This document shows, one piece after another, positions 45,676 to 55,841 of a stretch of DNA of 64,000 bases. Under the pieces are notes generated by a model that was given only the letters and a program-made list of their open reading frames with translations, made no database searches and had not been told where the DNA came from. Position 1 is the first letter of the stretch. Every line of letters starts with the position of its first letter. A program made the position numbers and the translations under genes. This stretch comes from Campanula takesimana (taxonomy: Eukaryota > Streptophyta > Magnoliopsida > Asterales > Campanulaceae): assembly GCA_026119855.1 (NCBI GenBank), contig JAOWBW010000158.1, forward strand, positions 1,238,976 to 1,302,975, in the 5' to 3' direction.

Positions 45676-48072
45676 ATGGCTACTCAACCTATGATCTCCA
45701 GCGTTGGTAAGTCAACCAGTCCTGTTACCGGTGTTAACACCTCATCTGGGGGCAATATTCTAAAGACTTCAGCTTCAGCCGCTCTTCCCGGCGGATTGCC
45801 ACCTCCTCCACCTTTGGGATCAGGCAAGAAGCAACCATCTTCTAGCACAGATCCTGAGCTCAAAATCATGTTGATCCAGATGAAGCACCAGCTAGATCAG
45901 CAGGGCAAAAGCACATCTTTGATAGCCGAAGCTGTGGTGAAGATGCAAAAGGAGCAGCAGGCATTATCTGAGAGGGTGGATTCAGTATCTCCCATTCGTC
46001 CCAGGATCCTTGATTTTGGCGCTGGTTCCTCGATATTCAATGAATTTATACCAATGAGTTCAACAGCGAACACAAAGGCCTCATCTTCAATGGGAATCAC
46101 ATCTTCTATGATGTCAACATCCGTAGCTCCTACAATCTTTGATCTTACAGGAGAGGGAAACACTTACACGTCCCCTACGCTCAATGTGTCAAGTGCATCT
46201 CAAGATGGACCCATCTTCACTAGCAGCACGATCGTTACATCTTCAGCCGGCAATACACAACCGTTTGGTAACTTTAATTTTGCGAATTCTTTTGATAATA
46301 TTGCTCGCACCACTAATCCTTTTGCAGGTAATTACATAGCAAATCAGCTCCAAGAACTGAGAGACTTGGTAATGAATGTACCTGGTGTCACTCCGCCTTT
46401 TCAGCAAGTCTCTCCAACATGTTACAATCAGTCACGCTTCATCCCAGCTATTGCTCAAATTGACATCCCTAAAGGCTTCAACATCCCAAGTATGAAGTTG
46501 TATGATGGAAGCAGCGATCCTGAAGAACACATTGCCCATTATCAGGAGAAGATGGAGATCGTCAGAGTACCTTTGCAGTATAGGGAAGCTTGCCTTTGCA
46601 AAGGGTTTGGCTCAACATTGGTTGGAACTGCATTGAAGTGGCTGATCCGTCAACTGCCAGGATCTATTGGTTCGTTTGCCCAACTTGTCAACATGTTCAA
46701 CAATCAGTTCTCCTGTAGCAGACAATTCGAGAAGCTCACTAGTGATCTTTACCGCATCATTCAACAACCCAATGAGGCCTTGAAAGATTACGTCAACCGC
46801 TTCAACAAGGAAGTCTTGGAGATACCCAGTCTTGATATGGCCACGGCAACGGAAGCATTTAGAATGGGTCTGAAGAAAGATTCCCCGTTCTATGAAGAAT
46901 TGGTGATGAATCCCTGCAAGAAGATGGAAGATGTGCGTAACAGGGCTTTAAGATTCATCAGACTTAAAGAGGACAAGGTGCAACAGTCAAAGATCTCCGG
47001 GAAAGCTTCAACTTATGACCATCCCGACAGGAAGATTGAGTCATCTCACCAGAGGCAGCACAGATCCAGACCCTATCACAGAAATGATTCTGATAAGATC
47101 AATTATGTGGAAGATGAAGATCAAGATGATACTCTATGTCCTAAAATAACTGATTATTGTTTTTCTGTTGATGTTGCAGGAATCTTGTGTGCAATGAACA
47201 ATCTTGGAGACAAAGCAAGATGGCCCAGGAAGAACGACAAACCTTCAGGATGGAAAGATAAGTCTAAGTGGTGTGCTTACCATGAAGACTTTGGACATCT
47301 TACTGAAGATTGCATCGCCCTGAGGAAGGAGCTGAGCTACCTGCTTTCCAAAGGCTATCTTAAAGAAATCCTCAGTCACAGGAAGAACAAAGCAGAAAAC
47401 AAGGAAGCTGTCCCTGAGAAACCACTTTCTCCTCCACCAGTAACTAAGGTAATCAATATGATTAGTGGTGGTTCTGATATTTGTGGTACTTCTTATTCTG
47501 CAGCTAAGCGACATGTCAAGGGCTCCAAGGATGAAAGGCCTGGAAATCAAAAGAATATTGCAAAGTCAACCTCTCAAGATGTCATCATCTTCGAAGAAGA
47601 AGATCGGGAGAATGTTCTAGATCCTCATCATGATGCATTGGTCATCGCTCTCCAGATTGCAAATTGTAAGGTGAGGCGGATACTTGTAGATGGGGGCAGT
47701 TCTGTGAATCTCCTTACAATTGACGCCTTGAAAGAGATGAACATCCGAATGGAAAATATAGTTAAAAGAACTTCGGTTCTTGTGGGCTTCAGTGGAGAAA
47801 CGAAAGATACTCTGGGAGAAATCATGCTTCCAGTATATATTGAAGGTGTAAATTCTATGGAACGGTTTTGTGTGATCGACTGTGCAACGAGCTATAATGT
47901 GATTCTGGGTAGGCCTTGGATCCATGCTATGAAGGCAGTACCATCAACTTATCATCAGTGTGTGAAGATGCCTATACCTTGGGGAGTTGTTACAATCTTC
48001 AGTGATCAGCAGATGGCAAAGAATTGCTATATGACATCCATGAAGGCGTCGACATCTCCGAGGCAAGCATAG
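45676..48072 (+). CDS. Gag-protease polyprotein of element F (798 aa)
   Basis: Starts at ATG 45676 (MATQPMISS), 61 bp after the LTR. Residues 1-250 are low-complexity Ser/Thr/Pro-rich. The Gag core is at about 265-430: IPKGFNIPSMKLYDGSSDPE, LKWLIRQLPGSIGSFAQL, FNNQFSC, LKDYVNRFNKEVLEI. A Cys/His motif (WCAYHEDFGHLTEDC, about 531-546) is the reduced zinc knuckle seen in Tat Gag. The aspartic protease is at about 650-760, with active-site Asp 672 in LVDGGSSVN and the closing hydrophobic-Gly block NVILGRPW. It processes Gag and Pol in the particle. It ends at a UAG (48070-48072), after which the same frame continues open into RT. Confidence 0.93.
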   Translation: MATQPMISSVGKSTSPVTGVNTSSGGNILKTSASAALPGGLPPPPPLGSGKKQPSSSTDPELKIMLIQMKHQLDQQGKSTSLIAEAVVKMQKEQQALSERVDSVSPIRPRILDFGAGSSIFNEFIPMSSTANTKASSSMGITSSMMSTSVAPTIFDLTGEGNTYTSPTLNVSSASQDGPIFTSSTIVTSSAGNTQPFGNFNFANSFDNIARTTNPFAGNYIANQLQELRDLVMNVPGVTPPFQQVSPTCYNQSRFIPAIAQIDIPKGFNIPSMKLYDGSSDPEEHIAHYQEKMEIVRVPLQYREACLCKGFGSTLVGTALKWLIRQLPGSIGSFAQLVNMFNNQFSCSRQFEKLTSDLYRIIQQPNEALKDYVNRFNKEVLEIPSLDMATATEAFRMGLKKDSPFYEELVMNPCKKMEDVRNRALRFIRLKEDKVQQSKISGKASTYDHPDRKIESSHQRQHRSRPYHRNDSDKINYVEDEDQDDTLCPKITDYCFSVDVAGILCAMNNLGDKARWPRKNDKPSGWKDKSKWCAYHEDFGHLTEDCIALRKELSYLLSKGYLKEILSHRKNKAENKEAVPEKPLSPPPVTKVINMISGGSDICGTSYSAAKRHVKGSKDERPGNQKNIAKSTSQDVIIFEEEDRENVLDPHHDALVIALQIANCKVRRILVDGGSSVNLLTIDALKEMNIRMENIVKRTSVLVGFSGETKDTLGEIMLPVYIEGVNSMERFCVIDCATSYNVILGRPWIHAMKAVPSTYHQCVKMPIPWGVVTIFSDQQMAKNCYMTSMKASTSPRQA

Positions 48073-48078
48073 CAATTA
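48070..48078 (+). promoter_or_regulatory. Candidate leaky amber stop (UAG CAA UUA)
   Basis: The single in-frame TAG between protease and RT is followed by CAA TTA, matching the CAR-YYA context that promotes readthrough of UAG in plant RNA viruses and reported for the env-like ORF of SIRE1. The frame downstream is open for 457 codons. Readthrough would yield a Gag-Pol at low ratio; the alternative is a chance nonsense mutation in a CAG- or TGG-like codon. Confidence 0.6.
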
Positions 48079-48099
48079 CAGAAGAAGGCACTTAAAGTC

Positions 48100-49446
48100 T
48101 TGGAAGCAAGGGAGCATGATGTGAAAGAAGTATTATTGGACCCTTCTAGCCCAGATTTGAAGGTGCTGATTGGACAAGATATACCGGCTGAACTTGAACA
48201 AGATCTGATGAAACTTTTAAAGGACAGAATCAAGAGTTTTGCCTGGAAACATGAAGACATCACAGGGATAAGCAGAGATGTTATAACTCATAAGCTCAAT
48301 ATCGATCCATCCTTCAAACCAGTTCATCAGAAAAGGAGGAAGTTTTCTCAAGAGAGGAACCAGATCATCAAAGATGAAGTTGATAGGCTATTAAAAGCTA
48401 AGATGATTAGGGAAGCAGAATATCCAAAGTGGTTAGCTAATGTAGTAGTGGTGGAAAAAAGAGGTGGCAAATGGAGAGTTTGTGTCGACTTCACGGACCT
48501 GAACAAGGCGTGTCCTAAAGACCCCTTCCCCCTACCACACATCGACACCTTGGTTGACTCTACCTCGGGGCACGAGATATTAACATTCATGGACGCATCT
48601 TCCGGATTCCAGCAGATCCAGATGGAACCATCTGACCAAGAAGACACCGCCTTCATAACACCTTCAGGTATATATTGTTATATTGCTATGCCTTTTGGAC
48701 TAAGAAATGCAGGTGCAACATATCAGAAGATGGTCAACATGATGTTTAAAAATAAAATTGGACACACCATGGAGGTATACATCGATGATATGGTAGTCAA
48801 GTCAAGAAAAGCCGAGAACCATGTTCGAGATCTTACTCAAGCCTTTGACATCTTGGATGCATTCAACATGAAGCTGAATCCAATAAAGTGCAATTTTGGT
48901 ATGAAGTCTGGAAAGTTTCTGGGATATATGGTGACACAAAGAGGCATAGAGGCTAGCCCAGAACAAATCAAAGCCATAATCAACTTGGCGTCACCACAAA
49001 GCGTTAAAGATGTTCAGAGATTAACCGGAAAGGTGGCAGCACTTAACAGATTCATTTCCAAGTCCTCTGAAAGATGCAAGCCATTTTACGACATCTTGAA
49101 GAAGAATAGCAGGTTTGAATGGACACGGCAGCATGAGAAAGCTTTCCAAGATCTTAAACAGTACCTATCCACACCTCCATTACTGGTCAAACCTGAAGAA
49201 GGAGAACCACTGATTGCATACTTGGCCGTTTCAGAAACAGCAGTTAGTGCAGTCTTAGTCAGAGAGCAAGATGGTAATCAGCATCCTATTTATTATGTAA
49301 GTAAAACTCTTCTCGATGCGGAAACGAGGTACTCCCATCTTGAAAAGTTAATTTTAGCTTTAATTACTGCTTCAGTCAAATTGAGACATTATTTTGAGAC
49401 TCATGTTATATATATTCGTACTAACTATCCTATCAAGAATTTATGA
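48100..49446 (+). CDS. Reverse transcriptase and RNase H of element F
   Basis: Same frame as gag-pro. 48100 is only the first ATG after the amber stop, so the real N-terminus depends on readthrough. RT spans about residues 60-250 of this frame: WLANVVVVEKRGGKWRVCVD, DLNKACPKDPFPLPHID, FMDASSGFQQIQM (catalytic Asp), MPFGLRNAGATYQ, and YIDD at 227-230 (catalytic Asp pair intact). The thumb/connection (GYMVTQRGIEASPEQIKAI) and the first RNase H (PLIAYLAVSETAVSAVLV, HPIYYVSKTL, YSHLEKLILALI) follow. The frame ends at TGA 49444-49446, in the middle of the RNase H-connection, where the homologous protein continues in the -1 frame. Confidence 0.93.
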   Translation: MEAREHDVKEVLLDPSSPDLKVLIGQDIPAELEQDLMKLLKDRIKSFAWKHEDITGISRDVITHKLNIDPSFKPVHQKRRKFSQERNQIIKDEVDRLLKAKMIREAEYPKWLANVVVVEKRGGKWRVCVDFTDLNKACPKDPFPLPHIDTLVDSTSGHEILTFMDASSGFQQIQMEPSDQEDTAFITPSGIYCYIAMPFGLRNAGATYQKMVNMMFKNKIGHTMEVYIDDMVVKSRKAENHVRDLTQAFDILDAFNMKLNPIKCNFGMKSGKFLGYMVTQRGIEASPEQIKAIINLASPQSVKDVQRLTGKVAALNRFISKSSERCKPFYDILKKNSRFEWTRQHEKAFQDLKQYLSTPPLLVKPEEGEPLIAYLAVSETAVSAVLVREQDGNQHPIYYVSKTLLDAETRYSHLEKLILALITASVKLRHYFETHVIYIRTNYPIKNL

Positions 49447-51368
49447 GAAAACCAGAGATGTCAGGTAGGATGGCGAAATGGTCAGTCCAACTCAGCACTT
49501 ATGATATCAAGTACGAACCAAGGACGGCGATAAAATCACAAGCCCTTGCAGATTTTGTGGTAGATTTCAGTCCAAACATACAACCTGAAGTAGAAATAGA
49601 AGTTCAACAGCTTCAAGATGGTGACACCTTCGCAGAATGGACGCTGTACACTGATGGAGCATCAAACATGAGAGGAACAGGTCTTGGAATTGTACTGAAA
49701 TCGCCACAAGGGGACATTATACCTCAGGCTATTAGTTGTGATTTCAAAGCTACCAATAATGAGGCAGAATATGAAGCTCTCATCGTGGGATTAACTGTGG
49801 CACTAGATCTTAACATCAAAGTTATCCAGGTATATTGTGATTCTTTATTGTTAGTCAATCATTTTAACGGATCTTATGCAGCAAAGAATGCAAAGATGAC
49901 ATCATATTTAGGAGTTGTGAAGATCTTAGCCAGCAAATTTCATGTTTTCAAGATTGACCAGATTCCCCGGGAAGAGAATTCTCAAGCAGATGCTCTAGCT
50001 AACCTTGGGTCCGCCTTCAAAAGCTTGACTCAGACCAATATACCTATTATCCATGTCAACATTCCTGCCGTAGAAAGATTGGAATTATTCTGTGTAGATG
50101 ATGACATACAGGAAACTCAGGTCGAACCATCTTGGATCTCACCAATAATCAAATATCTTCAAGATGGTACCATTCCACCACAGGAGAAGAATGCAAAAGC
50201 ATTCAGGGTGAGAAATGCAAGATACTTGTTAATAGATAATGTTTTGTTCAGAAAATCTTTTGCAGGGCCGTATCTAAGGTGTCTCGAACCTGATCAAGCT
50301 GCATCAATATTAAAAGAACTTCATGAAGGCTTGTGTGGAAATCATTCTGGGGGCAGGAGTTTATACACCAAAGCACTCAGGATGGGATATTTTTGGCCTA
50401 CCATGCGTCAAGATGCGGCAGACTATTCTAAGAAGTGTGATTCTTGTCAAAGACATGGCGATATCTTGCATCAGCCAGCTGAAATAATGCATCCTATTCT
50501 ATCCCCTTGGCCCTTCATGACTTGGGGAATGGACATTGTTGGGAAACTACCTAAAGCCCCTGGAGGAAAGGTGTTTTTGTTAGCAATGACAGATTATTTT
50601 TCAAAGTGGATTGAAGCTGAAGCTTACGTTCAAGTTCGTGATAAGGAGGTCATATCATTCATAAAGAAGAATATATTCAGCAGGTTTGGTATACCTTCCG
50701 AGATAATATGTGATAATGGTTCTCAATTTATCAGCAAGAAGACCCAAGATTTTCTCACAAGGTGGGGAGTCAAGATGGTCACATCTTCACCGGTGCATCC
50801 CCAAGCAAACGGACAGGCTGAATCTAGCAACAAGATCATTATTTCCAACCTAAAGAAGAGATTAAATCAAAAGAAGGGAAAATGGGTTGAAGAATTGCCT
50901 TTTGTCCTATGGGCTGATAGAACAACACCCAAGAATGCAACGGGCCAGACTCCTTACTCTCTAGTTTTCGGATCAGAAGCGGTCATTCCTGCTGAAGTCG
51001 TCGTCCCCTCGGCAAGATATGGATTATTATCTCCTGAGCAAAATAGCATTATCTTGGCCCAAGATCTTGACACCATTGATGAAATAAGAGATATGGCGAG
51101 AATCAGGATGGCGGCATACCAGCAAAGGGTTGCTAGATCTTACAACAAGAATGTCAGATTAAGAAAGTTCCAGGTTGGTGACTTGGTGCTAAGAAAGGTC
51201 CATCAGAATACAAGGGAGCTCAATGCTGGCAAGTTGGCACCAAAATGGGAAGGACCTTATTTAATAGAGGCAGACGCAGGAAAGGGGGCATATTGGTTGT
51301 CAACCTTGGAAGGTATAAGGATCCCAAGATCTTGGAATGCTATCCACCTTAAAGCATACTTCATGTAA
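49443..51368 (+). CDS. aRNase H and integrase of element F (641 aa)
   Basis: The ATG at 49443 overlaps the previous TGA (ATGA). Archaeal-type RNase H is at about 60-200: EWTLYTDGASNMRGTGLGIV, TNNEAEYEALIVGL, VYCDSLLLVNH, PREENSQADALANLGS. Integrase: zinc finger HHCC at about 293-334 (LHEG, GNHSGG, CDSCQ); catalytic D,D-35-E at about D364 (WGMDIVGK), D424 (CDNGSQF) and E460 (GQAESSNK). Then LWADRTTPKNATGQTPY and the C-terminal WEGPYLIEADAGKGAYWL. It makes the DNA copy competent and inserts it. The domain set looks intact; only the frame junction with RT is unusual. Confidence 0.93.
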   Translation: MRKPEMSGRMAKWSVQLSTYDIKYEPRTAIKSQALADFVVDFSPNIQPEVEIEVQQLQDGDTFAEWTLYTDGASNMRGTGLGIVLKSPQGDIIPQAISCDFKATNNEAEYEALIVGLTVALDLNIKVIQVYCDSLLLVNHFNGSYAAKNAKMTSYLGVVKILASKFHVFKIDQIPREENSQADALANLGSAFKSLTQTNIPIIHVNIPAVERLELFCVDDDIQETQVEPSWISPIIKYLQDGTIPPQEKNAKAFRVRNARYLLIDNVLFRKSFAGPYLRCLEPDQAASILKELHEGLCGNHSGGRSLYTKALRMGYFWPTMRQDAADYSKKCDSCQRHGDILHQPAEIMHPILSPWPFMTWGMDIVGKLPKAPGGKVFLLAMTDYFSKWIEAEAYVQVRDKEVISFIKKNIFSRFGIPSEIICDNGSQFISKKTQDFLTRWGVKMVTSSPVHPQANGQAESSNKIIISNLKKRLNQKKGKWVEELPFVLWADRTTPKNATGQTPYSLVFGSEAVIPAEVVVPSARYGLLSPEQNSIILAQDLDTIDEIRDMARIRMAAYQQRVARSYNKNVRLRKFQVGDLVLRKVHQNTRELNAGKLAPKWEGPYLIEADAGKGAYWLSTLEGIRIPRSWNAIHLKAYFM

Positions 51369-52408
51369 GTTTCGAATTATCATTCAAATTCAGGAAGACA
51401 GGTACGCTTTTAATACAAAGTCATTTCAATTATTTCTTTTTAATTTATATTTATTAAACTATTACTGACTTAGGCATCGGAGGGGTGTTAGCTAAGCTAA
51501 CACCCAATCCTAACATGTTTCTGTCTTGAAAGGAAACTTAGGACAACCACTTTGATATACGTACCACTTAATGACAAAGATATCAGCATCTTCTCAAGCT
51601 GTTAACATCTTAAGGTAATGACGCAGGTATGTTTTAACCTTAAATTAATTCCCTTATTATTTGCTTCAAAATTATGTATACAAAATTTACTCTTATTAAT
51701 GGAAACAATATAATTCAGAGATGTTGGGTGATTAACATATTTTGGTTTTTCAAGAAAGTAACATCTATTTTTCGGAAATTTTAATAAAAACAACAAACAT
51801 GAGACTGGCCATCTCATCTTCAGTTCAAGGTACTTAATCCCTTCAAAAGGTTTAAAGAAATTAACTTTCTTTCGTTTTAAATTAAGGTTGATACACCTTC
51901 GCCTGGAGCGCAAGATTTCGATAATAATTAAGGTGAGGAATGGGCACGTATGTTTATATGTACGCACCCCCCATTTCCACTTAATTAAATATTGAACTTA
52001 AGATATTTTCAAATGGTTATGGCATGTTCATGTCATCTAAAAGTCAAAAGGTTTTTTGATATTTTCATATCAAACATAGTATTATAAAGGTCGTAACACC
52101 TTACGCAAGATTATTACAACTTGAACTACATAGTACTAACGTACCTATCAACAAAAAGAAAAACTACCCTACCTAGTCAGAGATTGATTACCAAACCATC
52201 TTCCTAAACTTGCATAATATTGGTCCAACCCAACATCTGAAAACCTAAAACTACTTGTCCTTGACCCTTATGGGCCATTACATCCAAAATACCAAAGAAG
52301 TTCAGAAAAACAGAAATTGTCTTACAACTTTTCGGGACGCAGCCCATCAAAACCCATTGTTTAAAAACAACCATTGTTTAAAAAACCAAACATTGTTCAA
52401 ACTTACCT
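51369..52408 (+). other. Spacer between pol and antisense gene of element F
   Basis: 1040 bp, A/T-rich, with no supported gene on either strand. Small frames here have no recognisable domain. Such spacers in Tat elements are variable and may hold the polyadenylation signals of the antisense gene. Confidence 0.6.
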
Positions 52409-54064
52409 TCAGGCATTCACCTTATCTTGACCATCTTCCTTACCTTCTATCACTGGAACCGCAGCACTGGAAGAAACCTCACCAACTTCGACTGCCTCAC
52501 CATTAAGCCTCTTCAGGATGGTCTTCTCTTTTTCCAAGTCCCAAGCCTCATGTTTACCTTCATAGAATTCTTGGATCATTCTGATCTTGATTTCTACCAT
52601 TCTCTTAGCTGCAGACTTGGTAAGAGCACTTTTTATCTCTTCAACTTCAAGAATATTAGCATCCTGAATCGATGAGATTCCTTGCTTCAGATCAGCAATT
52701 TCTCCGGAAAGGTCAGCCATTTTATTCTCATAAACTTTTTTCTCTTTCTCCCAACTCTCCTTATCTTCTTTAGCTTCTCTTTTCACACGAAATAGTTCAC
52801 TCTTTAATTTCTTGTTGGCATCTCCCAAAGCCTCAACTTGTGTTTCTACACTCCCAAAAGCCTGCGTAAGTGCAAAAGATAAGTTAAAGTTTGTACTGAT
52901 AAAAGCTTATGACTCAAAAAACAAAAATGTACCTATACTCACACTTGAAGCAAGAGCCAAGAACTTCTTCTTGATCCCATCCACAGACAAATTACCAAAA
53001 GCTTCAATTTCAACAATCTCCTTCCCCTCATCAATTGCTTTCCTCTTCTTTAGTCTTGAACTGACAGTAGCAACATCTTGGATCTCCGTCTTTGGAACAA
53101 CGGGAGACTTATCCACTGGATTGCTTGAGAGATCTCCAAGGAAGTTATCCAGGTCGTCAAAAGAAATTTCCATAGTTGGCTTTGAAACTACACAACAAAA
53201 GTAAAAATTCGTAAACATATGCAAGGCAGAAGTTTAAATTAAAATTTTTAATTTATACCTGTAGACATGTTATCCTCCTCAGTAGGGCCAGTAATTTCTC
53301 TGTTCCTGAAACTCCTATCCTCCTCGGAAAGGCGGAAAAACGAAGCAATCTTGGATTCCGAATCAATCTTAGGAGGAAAAAGTTCTTCCCACTTGATATC
53401 TGCAATAAATAGAAAAATCAACAAGTATGAAGATGCAACAAACTCAAAAGACAAATATTTTACAAAATTTACCTCCCCTGTTCCACTCTTTGACCAAATT
53501 TTCACCACCTTCCAGTGAAGCCCTCTCAACAAAGAAAAATTTTCCTTTCCACCCTCTATCACTCACAGATGCTTTGGGGACCATTAAACCCTTTTTTGGC
53601 TTTTTCTTAAAAACAAACCTTTTTGACCCAAAAGATTGTAGGTCATAGCAAATAGCCATTTCACTCAAACCAATATTTAAACCTTTCTCTCGATTCACTC
53701 TCAAGATAACATCAAAAACTCTCCAAGTCATGGGCATCATTTGAACAAACGCCAGTTGGGTTTTTTCAAAAAACTCAGAAACCAAAGGGGGAAAGGGAAA
53801 AGCAAACCCTAGAGCAAAGGGATACTCGTAAAAGCAAATCCAAGACTCAGAAACAGAATCGGCTCTTAGAGACACATCAAAAGGTCGGAAAACAGTTTGA
53901 TTAGGGAAACATTTGCGAGCTTGCAGGGCTGAAATCAAAATATTGTTGAAAATACATATCTCGTCATCAGGTCTAGCAAGTAAACCCTCAGAGACAAAGA
54001 CATTAGGATCGTCAGGAAGGATTTTCGAACTACCCATGTGAGAAGATTTTAATGTCTTCTTCAT
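52409..54064 (-). CDS. Four-exon antisense gene, 'gypsy-type transposon' protein (476 aa)
   Basis: Exons inferred on the minus strand: 54064-53473, 53399-53259, about 53187-52943 and 52861-52409. All three introns are GT-AG (donors GTAAAT, GTATAA and GTGAGT; acceptors TTGCAG, TGTAG and ACGCAG). Phases 1, 1 and 0 match, so the joined frame is a multiple of three. Exon 1 has FYEYPFALGFAFPFPPLVSE and the MPMTWRVFDVILRVN region, resembling the plant family annotated as 'putative gypsy type transposon' (Transposase_28-like). Exon 2 is the IKWEELFPPKIDSES segment. Exon 3 has a basic KKRKAIDEGKE. Exon 4 is a long coiled coil (LKSELFRVKREAKEDKE, YENKMADLSGEIADLK). ATG 54064 lies 280 bp inside the 3' LTR border. 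Function is unknown; antisense ORFs of this kind occur in Tat elements. The frame is intact. Confidence 0.75.
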
Positions 54065-54343
54065 TTTTTCGATTGAGAGATTTTTGCAGAAAAGGAAAAC
54101 TTGAGAAGAAGAAAGAAAAGAAATACCTTGATTCCACCGTCTGAGGATTATGAGTAGGAGGGAGGTAGTTTAGTGGGATTTTATGATCCTAAGAGTCCTT
54201 AGGATTCTAGACCCCTCTTCTCCCAAGACACAATTGAATGATGCATTGGGTCGGAATTGCCGGTTAATTAACCATCCCATCACAGCACGTCTTTTCAGAA
54301 ACTTATCTTCTCCTTATATTACTAAGACAAGTTTGGGGGAAAT
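54065..54343 (-). other. 5' region of antisense gene and PPT of element F
   Basis: Upstream of the antisense ATG. It ends on the plus strand with the polypurine tract GTTTGGGGGAAAT just before the 3' LTR. A transcript reading leftward from the LTR or from here would produce the antisense mRNA; I see no decisive promoter motif. Confidence 0.6.
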
Positions 54344-55014
54344 TGTTGTGGATAAAAATTCAAGTTGTCTCCATCTTCGTTCTCCTTCAAGATTGTGATA
54401 TCTTGAGCAACAGGTATATTTAAAATTATTAATTATATCCTATTTAGTTAATTATTATTTGCAGGTGCTTAATATCATATAGCACATGTGGATAAGTTAC
54501 TCAACAACCCTCAATGGCATCATTGACCACGTCTCCTCTCCTTGAAGATAGAATCCGAGATTATAGGAGAGTTAGTTAGTGGTATATCGTCAAGATGTAG
54601 ACATCTTGATCAAGATGCAGACGTCTTCACCTCTGGCAGAGTTCTCTACAAGAAGACCAAGTCAAAGAGATAGATTCCGGGTTTTTAGGATAGTTTGTTA
54701 TCTCAATTTGTTTAGGACTCTTGTTATCTTATTTTCTTGTATAAATAGAGTCTTGGAGGTACATAAACACACGGGCACTCACCTTCTGTAAACCTCCATA
54801 GCTCAAAAACATAAAAGATCAATACTAACGTTTGGGAAGGAAGGTGCTCTTAATCACCTCCCGAGGTTTTGTGCCGGCGAGATCATTGTCTCTAGAGCTT
54901 TCCTCGTTACATCTTTGTGCAACTTATCAATTCTTTAGTTTTAATTCCAATCGTCCCTCCTTTATTTTTTGATTTCAACTAAGATCATACTCTATTGTTT
55001 TTTCTACCAAAACA
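54344..55014 (+). repeat. 3' LTR of element F (671 bp)
   Basis: Identical to the 5' LTR except at four positions (the GGTGTTT/GGTGCTT, AATAACC/AACAACC and TTATCC/TCGTCC sites). Followed by TSD CACAT (55015-55019). Confidence 0.95.
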
Positions 55015-55841
55015 CACATCGTCGTGAGCTGATTAATGAAACGACTAATGTGCTGAAGGCGACCCATGAATCCCTTGACTTCTTTTTGCATCTTAGGTGG
55101 AGGCATGTCAATGATGGCTTTTATATTAGCAGGATCTGCTTCTATACCACGCTCGGTGACCATGTATCCAAAGACTTTTCCTTTTACTACCCCAAACGTG
55201 CACTTAGCCGGATTAAGCCTCATCTTGTGGTGTCTTAGTCGCTTGAAGAATTTTCTGTGGTTGATGAAGTGCTGCCCATCGGAGCCCTTAGAGTGTATGA
55301 TCATACCAACAACGTACACTTCCATCTCTTTATGTATCATGTCGTGGAACAGCGCAGTTACAGCTGTCTGGTAGGTGGCTCTGGCATTTTTGAGTCCGAA
55401 TGGCATGACTGTATAGCAGAACGTCCCCCAGGGTGTGGTAAACGCCGTCTTGTGTTGGTCCTCCTCGGCCATGAGGATCTGGTTGTACCCTGCGAACCGG
55501 TCTACGAATGAACGAACTTCGTATCTTGCGGTATTGTCAACAAGCATGTCTATGTTAGGGAGAGGAAAATCATCTTTCGGAGATGCTCTGTTGAGGTCGC
55601 AGAAATCTACGCAGACACGGTCCTTTCCATTTACTTTGGAAACTTGCACAGTATTAGCCAACCAGGTTGGATACTCTATCAGTTTGATGAACCCGACACT
55701 CAGGAGCTTCTCTATTTCTTGCTTAACTTATACCGACCATTCTGGCTTGATTCTGCGGAGTTTCGGCTTGATTGGCTTTGAATCGGGAAGCAGCGGTATC
55801 TTATGCGCAACAATCGAATTAGATAGCCCCGGTACATCTTT
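55015..55841 (-). pseudogene. Element H reverse transcriptase (inactive)
   Basis: The minus strand encodes WLANTVQVSKVNGKDRVCVD, DLNRASPKDDFPLPNID, the first-Asp block (altered: FVDRFAGYNQI), MPFGLKNARATYQTAV and GYMVTERGIEADPANIKAII. The catalytic YVDD reads YVVG, so both key acids of that motif are lost. A stop near 55842 separates it from upstream sequence, and another lies near 55728. It continues at 44938 across element F. Confidence 0.92.

Larger units (their letters stand above)
44944..55014 (+). mobile_element. Element F: young Tat/Retand-like Ty3 retrotransposon
   Basis: 10,071 bp. It has 671-bp LTRs differing at 4 positions (0.6%), a PBS, gag-pro, RT-RNase H and aRNase H-integrase frames, a 1-kb spacer, a four-exon antisense gene and a PPT before the 3' LTR. 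The archaeal-type RNase H and the antisense ORF place it in the Tat lineage. With published plant substitution rates (about 1e-8 per site per year) 0.6% implies a few hundred thousand years. It is the best-preserved element here. Gag-pro and RT are divided by one amber codon, and RT and aRNase H by a one-base frame change. Confidence 0.93.

Noticed and set aside
49425..49450. Programmed -1 frameshift at the RT/aRNase H junction
   Set aside because: No convincing slippery heptamer or downstream stem seen; single-base loss is simpler. Kept only as a low-ranked alternative.
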